Below, piece by piece: positions 16,469-24,427 of a stretch of 64,000 nt of DNA. Source of the stretch: Acidobacteriota bacterium (GTDB lineage Bacteria; Acidobacteriota; Vicinamibacteria; Vicinamibacterales; CAVVIG01); NCBI GenBank assembly GCA_003222395.1, contig QHWB01000049.1:55654-119653 (forward strand). The letters run 5' to 3'. Position 1 is the stretch's first letter. Each line of letters opens with the position of its first letter. A model generated the notes under the pieces. The model ran no database searches. It saw only the letters and a program-made list of their open reading frames with translations, and was not told the origin of the DNA. The position numbers and the translations under genes are program-made.

Positions 16469-17674
16469 ATGAAATTGCGAATCCTCGCCGCTGCCATTCT
16501 TGCGTCTGCATCGCTCGCCGGCGCGCCCGCGCCGCCGGCGCAGGTCGAGTTCCGCGCGCACGACATCGAGCCCAAGTTCCCCGGCGGCTACGCGGTCGCC
16601 GCTGTCGACGTGAACAAAGACGGCAAGCCGGACGTCATCGGCTCGAGCCAGCGCGTTCCGGAGATGGCGTGGTACGAGAACCCCACATGGGAGCGCCACG
16701 TCATGACGGGCGGCATGCCGGGCATCGTCAACTTCGCCGCCGCCGATATCGACGGCGACGGCATTCCCGAGATCGCGTACGAGAACGGCTTCTCGATGTC
16801 GCCCAAGACCAGCGAAGGGCTCGTCTGGGTGATGAAGCACAAAGGCGATCCGAAGCAGGCGTGGGAGACGCAGCAGATCGACAAGTTCCCGACGTCGCAT
16901 CACATCATCTGGGCCGACATCGACGGCGACGGCAAGAAGGAATTGATCAACGCGCCGCTCGTCGGCATGAATACTCCAGGACCGCCGTACGATCAGGACA
17001 AGGCGCCGCTCTTCTTCTACCGCCAGAACGACTGGAAGCGGCAGGTGATCACCGAGAACATCCCCGGCATCATCCACCGCGTGCGCGCCGTGCAGTGGGA
17101 CGGCAACAAGCGCGATCAGCTGCTCGTCGCGTCGTTCGAGGGCATCACGCTGTACCGCGCGAGCGGCAGCGGCGCGAATGTGAAATGGACGTCCGAGATC
17201 CTGTCGCCGGGCCACAACGCGGACAAGGCGCCGCGCCTCGGCGCGAGCGACGTTCGCATCGGCTCGTTCAACGGCAAGCGCTTTCTCGCCGCGGTCGAGC
17301 CGTGGCACGGCAACGAGATCGTGGTCTACACGCAGAACGGATCGAAGTGGGATCGCCACGTCGTCTTCGACGGCATGACCGAAGGTCATGAGATCGCCAT
17401 CGCCGATCTCAACGGCGACGGCCGCGACGACCTGGTGTGCGGCGATCGGAGCAGCAAAACGCCGGCAGTCCACGTGATGTACGCGCCGGCCGATCTTGCA
17501 GGCGAATGGACGCATCAGGTGCTCGATCAGGGCGCCATGGCGGCGTCGGGCTGCGTGACGGCGGATCTGAACGGTGACAAGCGAGCGGACATCATCTGCA
17601 TCGGTGCGTCGACGGGGAACTTGAAGTGGTATGAAAACGCGGGACGTTCCGCCACCTCGTCGGCGGGAAAATAA
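16469..17674 (+). CDS. Secreted FG-GAP/VCBS beta-propeller protein
   Basis: This 401-residue protein has a signal peptide in residues 1-22. Repeats each carry a calcium-loop motif: DVNKDGKPD, DIDGDGIPE, DIDGDGKKE, DLNGDGRDD and DLNGDKRAD. Together these indicate a seven-bladed, Ca-binding integrin-alpha-like propeller. Such secreted proteins bind ligands or scaffolds rather than catalyse. A GATAAT box seven bases upstream of the ATG suggests a leaderless message. The aminotransferase starts 30 bases downstream with its own signals. Confidence 0.9.
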   Translation: MKLRILAAAILASASLAGAPAPPAQVEFRAHDIEPKFPGGYAVAAVDVNKDGKPDVIGSSQRVPEMAWYENPTWERHVMTGGMPGIVNFAAADIDGDGIPEIAYENGFSMSPKTSEGLVWVMKHKGDPKQAWETQQIDKFPTSHHIIWADIDGDGKKELINAPLVGMNTPGPPYDQDKAPLFFYRQNDWKRQVITENIPGIIHRVRAVQWDGNKRDQLLVASFEGITLYRASGSGANVKWTSEILSPGHNADKAPRLGASDVRIGSFNGKRFLAAVEPWHGNEIVVYTQNGSKWDRHVVFDGMTEGHEIAIADLNGDGRDDLVCGDRSSKTPAVHVMYAPADLAGEWTHQVLDQGAMAASGCVTADLNGDKRADIICIGASTGNLKWYENAGRSATSSAGK

Positions 17675-17676
17675 GC

Positions 17677-17682
17677 TAGAAT
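17677..17682 (+). promoter_or_regulatory. -10 box (TAGAAT) for the aminotransferase
   Basis: TAGAAT lies 22 bases before the ATG at 17705, with GGAGG in between. This looks like a conventional short-leader promoter. Confidence 0.4.
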
Positions 17683-17704
17683 CTCTCGGATTACGGAGGC
17701 CAAC

Positions 17705-18889
17705 ATGAGTGTTTCGCGCCGTCATTTCGTCGGAGGGATTGCCGCCGCCCTGGGCTATCTGAAGGTTGGACCTGAGGTCGATCTCTTCGCGCAGGCTCCT
17801 CGGCAGCAGGGCGCCGCGCCGCGCATGCCGGCGCGTCCGGCGATGGACGATTGGGACAGCTACGCGCACCTCTCGAGCAACGAGAACTGCTGGGGACCGC
17901 CCGAGTCGGTGATGAAGGCGATGAACAGCTCCTGGAAGTACGCCAACCGGTACGGATATCCGGATGCGAACATCGTCCAGGAGATCGCGAAGCATCACGG
18001 CGTGAAGCCGGAGAACATCCTGCTGACCGCCGGTTCCGGCGAAGTGCTCGACGTCGTCGGCACCGCGTACCTGCTGGGCGGCAAGAAGGTGCTCGGCGTC
18101 GAACCGACCTACAGCTCCGTGTATCAGCACGCGACGAGCATCAAGACGAGCGCCATCAAGCTGCCGCTCGGCAAGGACTATCGTCAGGACATCCCGGCGA
18201 CGATCAAGGCCGCCAATGCGAGAGCGAGCGAGATCGGGCTCGTGTATCTCTGCAACCCGAACAACCCGACCGGCCTCGTCATCACCAAGCAGGAAGTGAA
18301 ACAGCTGCTCGACGGGGTCCCCAAAGGGATGCCCGTGCTCATCGACGAGGCGTATCACCACTTCGTCGATACGCCGGAGTATGCGACGTCGCTCCCGTAC
18401 GTGATCGAAGGGCGTCGCGTGGTCATCGCGCGCACCTTCTCGAAGATCGCGGCGCTCGCCGGGATGCGCCTCGGCTACGCGATCGCGCCGGCCGACATGA
18501 TTGCGGAGATGCGGCCGTACAGCATGGGCAGCATCAACGCGCTCGTGAAGCACGGCGGCGCGGCGGCGCTGAAGGACGTCGAGTCGCAGGCGAAGATCAA
18601 GAAGATGACGATCGACCTGCGCGAGAAAACGTCCGCCGAGCTCCGGGCGCACGGCTACGACGTGATCCCGTCGCAGACGAACTTCTTCATGGTGTCGATC
18701 GGCCGCGAGATCCAGCCGGTCATCGAGGAGTTCCGCCAGAGGAAAGTGCTCGTCGGCCGTCCGTTCCCGCCGATGACGACGCACATGCGCGTCTCGGTTG
18801 GCACCGCGGACGAAATGGACCGCTTCATGAAAGCCTTCAAGGAAATCTTCCCGGCGAAGGCGGCGGTGAAGACGACGGCTGGAGTGTAA
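17705..18889 (+). CDS. Tat-exported class I/II aminotransferase (HisC-like)
   Basis: This 394-residue PLP enzyme of fold type I is most like histidinol-phosphate aminotransferases. The N-terminus SRRHFVGGIAAALGY is a twin-arginine signal. Family motifs are the SSNENCWGPP substrate loop, the CNPNNPTG segment, the DEAYHHF aspartate and the Schiff-base lysine Lys247 in RTFSKIAA, followed by GMRLGYA. Export of such an enzyme is unusual for HisC, so a biosynthetic role is doubtful and the substrate is open. GGAGG precedes the ATG, and a strong terminator follows 49 bases after the stop. Confidence 0.9.
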   Translation: MSVSRRHFVGGIAAALGYLKVGPEVDLFAQAPRQQGAAPRMPARPAMDDWDSYAHLSSNENCWGPPESVMKAMNSSWKYANRYGYPDANIVQEIAKHHGVKPENILLTAGSGEVLDVVGTAYLLGGKKVLGVEPTYSSVYQHATSIKTSAIKLPLGKDYRQDIPATIKAANARASEIGLVYLCNPNNPTGLVITKQEVKQLLDGVPKGMPVLIDEAYHHFVDTPEYATSLPYVIEGRRVVIARTFSKIAALAGMRLGYAIAPADMIAEMRPYSMGSINALVKHGGAAALKDVESQAKIKKMTIDLREKTSAELRAHGYDVIPSQTNFFMVSIGREIQPVIEEFRQRKVLVGRPFPPMTTHMRVSVGTADEMDRFMKAFKEIFPAKAAVKTTAGV

Positions 18890-18937
18890 CGACTCGAGTT
18901 CGGAGCTTCGGGGTTCCGGGTTCGGGGTTCAGGTTCA

Positions 18938-18969
18938 GGGCGGCGGTCGAAAGATCGTCGCCCTTTTTT
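18938..18969 (+). terminator. Rho-independent terminator
   Basis: An eleven-pair stem starting GGGCGGCG and ending CGTCGCCC closes a GAAA loop and is followed directly by six T. It ends the aminotransferase transcript. Confidence 0.85.
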
Positions 18970-19211
18970 ATTCGCGTGGGGCCCACCTGCTTCGAGCGCG
19001 GCGGGAACCGCGCCCCCGCCGCGGTTGCTCGGCGCATGCGCGCCTCGCAACAGCTCGAGGCTGTCACGCGCTGACACGCTCGCGCCGTAGCGCTCGCGTG
19101 TATCTAGGGTCACGGAACTGTTTTCGCGATTTGAACAGTTGGACCGGCGCGACGTTCCGATCGTGACGATGAACGGAAATCCTGCGAAGGGCTTTCAGTT
19201 CATCGGAAGAA
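18970..19211. other. Intergenic spacer with family C repeat
   Basis: Between the terminator and the convergent TPP gene there is no coding potential that I can support. The one recognisable element is the hairpin repeat at 19070-19109. Confidence 0.5.
19070..19109 (-). repeat. Family C hairpin repeat, copy 3 (diverged)
   Basis: Read on the minus strand it starts CTAGATAC, then outer stem ACGC/GCGT, GA/GA mismatch, inner GCGC/GCGC and loop TACG. The outer stem differs from copies 1-2 by compensating changes. Confidence 0.65.
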
Positions 19212-20894
19212 CTAGGAAATATGCGATCGATACTCCGTCGGATCGATCGGAACTTCGATGACCGACGGCCTGTCGCTCACCCGTTGCGCTTCTTCGACAG
19301 CCGCCGCGAGCTCGTCGAGCGTGCGGGCTCGGCGGCTCCACGCGCCGAGCGCGGCTGACGCGGCGGCGAAATCGATATCGCCGTACCGGACGCCGCACGT
19401 CGGGTAGCCGCGGCGTTCCTGCGCGGCGTCGATGAGGCTCAGCGCATTGTCGTTGTACACGACCGTCACGACCGGAATCCGCCGGCGCACGCACGTCTCG
19501 AGATCGGCGAACACCATCGCGAAGCCACCGTCGCCCATCGTGCAGAGCACCGGCCGATCGGGCCGCGCGAGCTTCGCCGCCATTGCGGCCGGCAGGCTGT
19601 ACCCCATCGCGGAAAGGCCGTTCGATTCCAGGAACGTCATCGGCTCGGTCGAGCGCCAGGCCTGCGACACGAGCAGCTTGATCGATCCGACGTCGGTCGT
19701 GGCGATCGCTTCAGGCGGGAACAGATCGCGCAAGCATCGAGTCACCGCCAGAGCGGACAGTCCGGAACGCAGAGTTCGTTGAGATCGCAGAGATGTGATG
19801 TTCTCTGCAGATTCTGCGATCTCTGCGTTCGAATGCGATGTCTCCGAACCACGCAGCATCGCCTCGAGGCGCTGACGGAATGCGGCTTCCTCATCCTGCG
19901 TCCACTGGTACGGGCCGTACTTCAGATCGCCGAGGCGCGTCAGGCTGTCGACCATGTCGCCGACCAGCTCGAGCGTCGGCCGGTAGTGACCCGAGGCAAT
20001 CGACGCCGGCGCGATCGACACGAGCTTCATCGTGTGATGCCACAGCTTGTCCGATTCGACCGGATCGAATCCGACGCCGACCAGCAGATCCGCGGTGCCC
20101 AGAAACCGGACGATGACCGAGTCGGCGGCGAGTCCGCTGCACACGCCGAAGAACCGCGGGTGATCCTCCGGGAAGATGCCTTTCGCCTTCGGCGTGACGA
20201 AGACGGGGACGCCGACGGCTTCGGCGAAGCGACGCACGGTGCGTGCGTCGGTGTACGGATTGAGATCGAGACCGAGGACGATTACGGGCCGCTTCGCGCA
20301 CGATATCTCGCCGGCCATTCGCGCGACCGCCTCGGCGCCGGGCTTCGGCGGAGGATCCGGCGTCAGGCTCACCGGCGATCGATCGTGCGCCTGATGTTCG
20401 GGCTGGCGCGCAACGTCGCTCGGCAGCGCGAGGTGCACCGGGCCGAAGCGCGGCTCGAGCGCCGTGCGCCACGCGCGCCGGACCGTGGCGGCTGTGTTCA
20501 CGCCGTCGAGCGTGATCGTCTGCTTCGTGAACGGGCGGAACACCGCGTTCAGATCGAGCTGCTGATGCGTCGCATACGGCGCCGCGCTCGTCGACATCGT
20601 CGCGGTGATGGCGATGAGCGGCGATCGATCGAGGAACGCGTTCGCGACGCCGAGCGTGAGGTTCAGCGCGCCGGGCCCGAGCGTCGAGACGCACACGCCC
20701 GGCTTGCGCTCGATCTGGCCGCTGGCGTCGGCCATGAATGCCGCAACGGCTTCGTGGCGGACGAGGATGAATTCGATGCCGACTTTCCGCGCGGCTTCGA
20801 TGAAGTCCAGAATCTCGCCGCCCGGCAGGCCGAACATCCGTTCGACACCCGCATCGCGAAGCGTCGCTGCCAGAACCTCAGCACACGTCGGCAT
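19212..20894 (-). CDS. Thiamine-diphosphate enzyme, acetolactate synthase-like
   Basis: The protein has 560 residues. The PYR domain carries the catalytic Glu48 in VRHEAVAAF, and the central domain ends near 340. The PP domain has the ThDP motif GDGGFAM (Gly454-Asp455-Gly456) closing with YNDN about 27 residues later. It belongs to the acetolactate synthase, benzoylformate decarboxylase or sulfoacetaldehyde group; the substrate is uncertain, and no small ALS subunit is adjacent. A 64-base inverted repeat is read in frame at residues 356-376, in the linker before the PP domain. No signal peptide is present. Confidence 0.9.
   Translation of the reverse strand: MPTCAEVLAATLRDAGVERMFGLPGGEILDFIEAARKVGIEFILVRHEAVAAFMADASGQIERKPGVCVSTLGPGALNLTLGVANAFLDRSPLIAITATMSTSAAPYATHQQLDLNAVFRPFTKQTITLDGVNTAATVRRAWRTALEPRFGPVHLALPSDVARQPEHQAHDRSPVSLTPDPPPKPGAEAVARMAGEISCAKRPVIVLGLDLNPYTDARTVRRFAEAVGVPVFVTPKAKGIFPEDHPRFFGVCSGLAADSVIVRFLGTADLLVGVGFDPVESDKLWHHTMKLVSIAPASIASGHYRPTLELVGDMVDSLTRLGDLKYGPYQWTQDEEAAFRQRLEAMLRGSETSHSNAEIAESAENITSLRSQRTLRSGLSALAVTRCLRDLFPPEAIATTDVGSIKLLVSQAWRSTEPMTFLESNGLSAMGYSLPAAMAAKLARPDRPVLCTMGDGGFAMVFADLETCVRRRIPVVTVVYNDNALSLIDAAQERRGYPTCGVRYGDIDFAAASAALGAWSRRARTLDELAAAVEEAQRVSDRPSVIEVPIDPTEYRSHIS
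19766..19829. repeat. 64-bp inverted repeat read through in the TPP gene
   Basis: The outer arms AACGCAGAG and CTCTGCGTT are perfect complements, and a second pair (ATCGCAGA and TCTGCGAT) is nested inside. The unit keeps the reading frame and encodes about 21 polar residues. Confidence 0.7.
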
Positions 20895-20930
20895 CGACGA
20901 CTTCTTCCAGTTCAGGATCAGCGTGACGTT

Positions 20931-21020
20931 CTATTTGGATTCCCACGACAAGGTGAGGTCGGGCGCCTTCAGCAGATCATCGTACGTCGCCGGCCGCCGC
21001 GTCTTATCGCGCTGACGCAT
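20931..21020 (-). pseudogene. N-terminal remnant resembling a Uma2-family endonuclease
   Basis: A 29-codon frame (ATG 21020) reads MRQRDKTRRPATYDDLLKAP and then soon stops. The ATYDDLLxAPD start is typical of Uma2/DUF820 restriction-like nucleases, whose intact length is about 190 residues. Only the first strand and helix remain, just upstream of the TPP gene. It could instead be a genuine micro-peptide. Confidence 0.4.
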
Positions 21021-21049
21021 GCCGGCGAGGATAGCACGCATAGTCCATC

Positions 21050-21055
21050 TATAAT
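21050..21055 (+). promoter_or_regulatory. -10 box (TATAAT) for the amidase, leaderless type
   Basis: A perfect TATAAT ends nine bases before the ATG at 21065, with no ribosome site between. A leaderless message is the simplest reading. Confidence 0.55.
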
Positions 21056-21064
21056 CGTGGCCGT

Positions 21065-22942
21065 ATGCCGCACCACGATCGCTCTCGCCGTCAATTCATC
21101 GGTTACTTCTCGAGTATCGGTCTCTCGTCGACGCTGCTGCCCGGCGTCCTGTGGTCGCAGGTGCAGGAACAGCAAGCGACGACAGTCACGCCCGAGATGC
21201 TGAAGCATGCGCTCGCCGTCGCCGGGCTCGAGTTCAGCGACGAGCAGCGCGACGCGATTCTCAACGGCGTCAACCAGAACCTGACGCGCTACGCCGAACT
21301 GCGGCAGATTCACATCGATCCGAACCTCGCGCCGCCGCTCTACTACAGTCCGCTCGTTCCCGGCACGAGGCTCGATCGGACGCCGCGTCCGTTCCGCGCG
21401 GGCGCGCCGCGCGCGCTGCGGCGTCCAGGACATCTCGAAGACACGGCGTTCTGGCCGATCGCAGACCTCGCTCATCTCATCAAATCGCGCCAGGTCACGT
21501 CGGTCGAGCTGACGCGCATGTGTCTCGATCGGCTTCACCGCTACAACCCGCTGCTGAACTTCGTCGTCACCTTCACCGACGACCTCGCCCTGCAGCAGGC
21601 GCAGCAGGCGGACCGCGAGATCGCGTCGGGCAAGTACCGCGGGCCGCTGCACGGCATTCCGTGGGGCTGCAAGGACATCATCGCCGTTCCCGGATATCCG
21701 ACCCAGTGGGGCTCGGGCGCCTACAAAGGTCAGGTCATCGACACCGAAGCAACGGTCGTGCGGCTTCTGCGCGACGCGGGCGCCGTGCTCCTTGCGAAAC
21801 TGACCACCGGCGAGCTGGCCGCTGGCGATCAATGGTTCGGCGGCCGCACCAATAACCCGTGGGATCCTAAAGATGGATCGAGCGGATCGTCGGCAGGGCC
21901 GGCCAGCGCAACCGCCGCCGGCTGCGTGGCGTTCGGCATCGGCACCGAGACCAGCGGATCGATTCTGAGCCCTTCCACGATCTGCGGCGTCACCGGCTTA
22001 CGTCCAACGTTCGGCCGCGTGAGCCGCTACGGCGCGATGACGCTGTCGTGGACGCAGGATCGCATCGGTCCGCTGTGCCGCACGGCCGAAGACTGCGCGT
22101 TCGTCTTCCGCGCCATCGCAAAGCCCGACGAGCAGGACCTGAGCGTCCTCGATCTGCCGTTCAACTACGACGCGGACCTCGACATCCGCAAGCTGCGCGT
22201 CGGCTATCTCGCGCCGGCCTTCGCCGAGCCGAACCGGCAGGAAGACTGGAAGAAAAACGACCAGCAGGCGCTCGACACGTTGAAGGCGCTCGGCGTGAAG
22301 CTCGAACCGTTCGAGCTGCCGAAGCTGCCGACCAGCGTGACCGGAGGCATCCTCGGCGCCGAATCGGGCGCGTCGTTCGACGAATTCATCCGCACCGGCC
22401 GCGACAAGGATCTGACGAACAAGGGCCGCGGCAACGGCATGCGCACGAGCCGCCTCGTTCCCGCCATCGAGTACCTGCAGACTCAGCGCGTGCGCGCGAT
22501 GATCATGCGTCAGTTCGCGGAAACGGTGTCGCGGTTCGATGTCTACGTGGCACCGTACATAAACATGAGGGCGGGAGGGGCGGGAAGGGCAGGAGGGGCG
22601 GGAAGGGCAGGAGGGGCGGGAAGGGCAGGAGAGGCGGGAGAGGTTGGCAGGGGAGGAAGGTCTGGAAGGGCTGGAGAGGCAGGACAGGCGGAAGGGACTG
22701 GACGTGGAAGAGGAGACGCGCCGCCGCCGCCAAGCGCGATTCGCGATCACTTCACGGCCGCAAATCTATGCGGCTATCCCGCCGTCAGCGTCCCAAACGG
22801 TTTCACCGCCGACGGCAAGCCGACGAGCGTCACGTTCCTCGGACGTCTGTACAACGAAGCCGAGATTCTGTCGCTGGCAAGAGCGTATCAGGATCGCGCG
22901 GGTTGGCACCTGAAGCATCCGTCGCTGACGATGAAGACGTGA
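21065..22942 (+). CDS. Amidase-signature family hydrolase with Gly-rich insertion
   Basis: This 625-residue amidase-signature enzyme is longer than the usual 450-500. It has a signal-like N-terminus (RRQFIGYFSSIGLSSTLLPG, Tat type). The Ser-cisSer-Lys triad is visible: Lys203 in WGCKDII, the GSSGSSAG loop near 271-278 and nucleophile Ser299 in TETSGSI. An insertion of about 50 Gly/Ala/Arg/Glu residues (about 502-552) is encoded by a purine tandem repeat between the core and the last strand region. It probably hydrolyses an amide outside the cytoplasm. A GatA role is unlikely, since GatB and GatC are absent. Confidence 0.9.
   Translation: MPHHDRSRRQFIGYFSSIGLSSTLLPGVLWSQVQEQQATTVTPEMLKHALAVAGLEFSDEQRDAILNGVNQNLTRYAELRQIHIDPNLAPPLYYSPLVPGTRLDRTPRPFRAGAPRALRRPGHLEDTAFWPIADLAHLIKSRQVTSVELTRMCLDRLHRYNPLLNFVVTFTDDLALQQAQQADREIASGKYRGPLHGIPWGCKDIIAVPGYPTQWGSGAYKGQVIDTEATVVRLLRDAGAVLLAKLTTGELAAGDQWFGGRTNNPWDPKDGSSGSSAGPASATAAGCVAFGIGTETSGSILSPSTICGVTGLRPTFGRVSRYGAMTLSWTQDRIGPLCRTAEDCAFVFRAIAKPDEQDLSVLDLPFNYDADLDIRKLRVGYLAPAFAEPNRQEDWKKNDQQALDTLKALGVKLEPFELPKLPTSVTGGILGAESGASFDEFIRTGRDKDLTNKGRGNGMRTSRLVPAIEYLQTQRVRAMIMRQFAETVSRFDVYVAPYINMRAGGAGRAGGAGRAGGAGRAGEAGEVGRGGRSGRAGEAGQAEGTGRGRGDAPPPPSAIRDHFTAANLCGYPAVSVPNGFTADGKPTSVTFLGRLYNEAEILSLARAYQDRAGWHLKHPSLTMKT
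22567..22722 (+). repeat. Purine G-rich tandem tract coding a Gly-Ala-Arg linker
   Basis: Imperfect 18-base units of the GGAAGGGCAGGAGGGGC type lie wholly within the amidase frame. The strand carries almost no T and has many GGG runs, so it is G-quadruplex-prone. Confidence 0.8.
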
Positions 22943-22990
22943 CGCCGACGAAGACGATGCAACGTGCGCGGAAATGTACGAAACGCGAAT

Positions 22991-24013
22991 TCACGGTAGC
23001 ACCGCCGTGATGTTGCGCTTCGGAACCTGTCCTACCGGAATCTGCATCAGCTCCTTGTGCGTCGGCAGATCGATCACCGACACCGAATTCGATCCGGCGT
23101 TGGCGACGTAGGCGCGCTGACCGTCGGGCGTGAGCGTGACCCAGTCGGGGTGATGTCCCACCTTCGACTCGCTCACCAGTTTCAGATCCGGCAGTGAATA
23201 GAGGTAGATGCGCGTGTTCATCTTGCTGAGCACGCACAGCGTCTTGCCGTCTGCAGTGACGGCGAGCCCGTGCGCGGGCGATCCCTGAAGCCCTTCGGTG
23301 ACGCGCTCGGCTGCCGGCAGCTCCGGCAGCTTGATCTCGTCGGCGATCTGGTGGGTCGCGAAGTCGATCGTGATGAAGCCGTTGAAATTCGAGAGCTGCA
23401 CGAAAATGCGCTTCGTCGATCCGTCCGGGTTGGTCTCGAACGCCATCGGCCGCACACCGTCGCGCGTCGGCGTCGTCCAGAGAACCTCTTCCGTCTTCTG
23501 ATCGATGACCGTCACCTTGCGGCCCGGAATCGACCCTGCGACGACGAAGCGGCCGTCTGGGGTGACGTAGGTGTTGTGGATGCCGCCTTCCGTGCGGATG
23601 CTCTTGACGCGCGTCAGCGTGGCCGTGTCGATCACGTCGACGGCGCCCGCGCCGGCGACGATCGCGGCGTAGACGCGCTTGCCGTCCTTGCTGATCGCGA
23701 CGTTGTTCGGATGGTTGGTCAGCGGAATGTGCTTGATCACCTTGAGCGTCTTGAGGTCGGCGACATCGAGCGTCGATTCGGCCTCGTTGGTGATGTAGAG
23801 ACGGCTGCCGTCGGGCGCCGCCGCGGCGCCGTGGTTCACCTCGATGTCCTTGATCTCGCCGACCACCTTGTTGGTCGCCGGATCGATCAGCATCACGCTG
23901 TCGCCGGCGGCGTTGGTCTGGACGATTCGGACGGTTGCGGCCTGTAAAGGCAACGTGGCCGCGAGCGCCACGAGCGCGACAGTCGGGAGCACGACGGAAA
24001 ATATGGTCTTCAT
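22991..24013 (-). CDS. Secreted YVTN-type beta-propeller protein
   Basis: This 340-residue protein has a signal peptide (residues 1-24, ending LPLQAA). Seven or so blades each contain the YVTN pattern: SRLYITNEAESTLDV, KRVYAAIVAGAGAVDV, GRFVVAGS, KTLCVLSKMNTR and QRAYVANAGSNSVSV. It belongs to the 40-residue YVTN/lactonase-like family, and a binding role is likelier than lactonase activity because catalytic residues are not evident. I preferred the ATG at 24013, which starts MKTIFS, over one three codons earlier. It is divergent from the small cytochrome. Confidence 0.88.
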   Translation of the reverse strand: MKTIFSVVLPTVALVALAATLPLQAATVRIVQTNAAGDSVMLIDPATNKVVGEIKDIEVNHGAAAAPDGSRLYITNEAESTLDVADLKTLKVIKHIPLTNHPNNVAISKDGKRVYAAIVAGAGAVDVIDTATLTRVKSIRTEGGIHNTYVTPDGRFVVAGSIPGRKVTVIDQKTEEVLWTTPTRDGVRPMAFETNPDGSTKRIFVQLSNFNGFITIDFATHQIADEIKLPELPAAERVTEGLQGSPAHGLAVTADGKTLCVLSKMNTRIYLYSLPDLKLVSESKVGHHPDWVTLTPDGQRAYVANAGSNSVSVIDLPTHKELMQIPVGQVPKRNITAVLP

Positions 24014-24026
24014 AAGCCACACACTT

Positions 24027-24032
24027 TAAACT
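24027..24032 (+). promoter_or_regulatory. -10 like TAAACT box for the small cytochrome
   Basis: TAAACT lies eight bases before the ATG at 24041, with no ribosome site. It sits in a TTTAAA-centred stretch shared with the divergent gene. Confidence 0.35.
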
Positions 24033-24040
24033 ACGCGCCC

Positions 24041-24427
24041 ATGGGGCTGATTCTTTTTTTGCTGTTCGGCGTGCAGGGCGGATCCGATCTCGACTTCCAG
24101 ACCTACAAGAGCAAGGTCGAGCCGCTGCTCCTCGAGAAGCGCCCTGGCCATGCACGGTGTGTGACGTGCCACTCGACCGGCACGGCGTTTCGGCTGCAGC
24201 CGCTGCCGAAAGGGCAGACGGCCTGGTCCGACGAGCAGTCGCAGAAGAACTTCGAGATGGTGAAGAAGTTCGTCCGGCCGGGCAATCCGAAGGAGAGCCG
24301 TCTGCTCGTGATGCCGCTGGCGCACGAGGCCGGCGGCACCGAGTTCCATCCCGGCGGGAAGCACTGGGAGTCACAGAACGATCCCGAATGGAAAGCGCTG
24401 GCGGACTGGGTCAACGGGACGCGGTGA
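24041..24427 (+). CDS. Small c-type cytochrome-like protein
   Basis: The protein has 128 residues. A short N-terminal hydrophobic stretch (LILFLLFG) serves as an export signal or anchor. One heme-binding motif CVTCH is at residues 40-44, preceded by FQTYKSKVEPLLLEKRPGHAR, as in planctomycete-type cytochrome domains. The protein ends WKALADWVNG, a usual last helix. It could carry electrons in the periplasm, although distal Met ligation is uncertain. Its stop overlaps the GTG start of the next gene (GTGA). Confidence 0.82.
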   Translation: MGLILFLLFGVQGGSDLDFQTYKSKVEPLLLEKRPGHARCVTCHSTGTAFRLQPLPKGQTAWSDEQSQKNFEMVKKFVRPGNPKESRLLVMPLAHEAGGTEFHPGGKHWESQNDPEWKALADWVNGTR

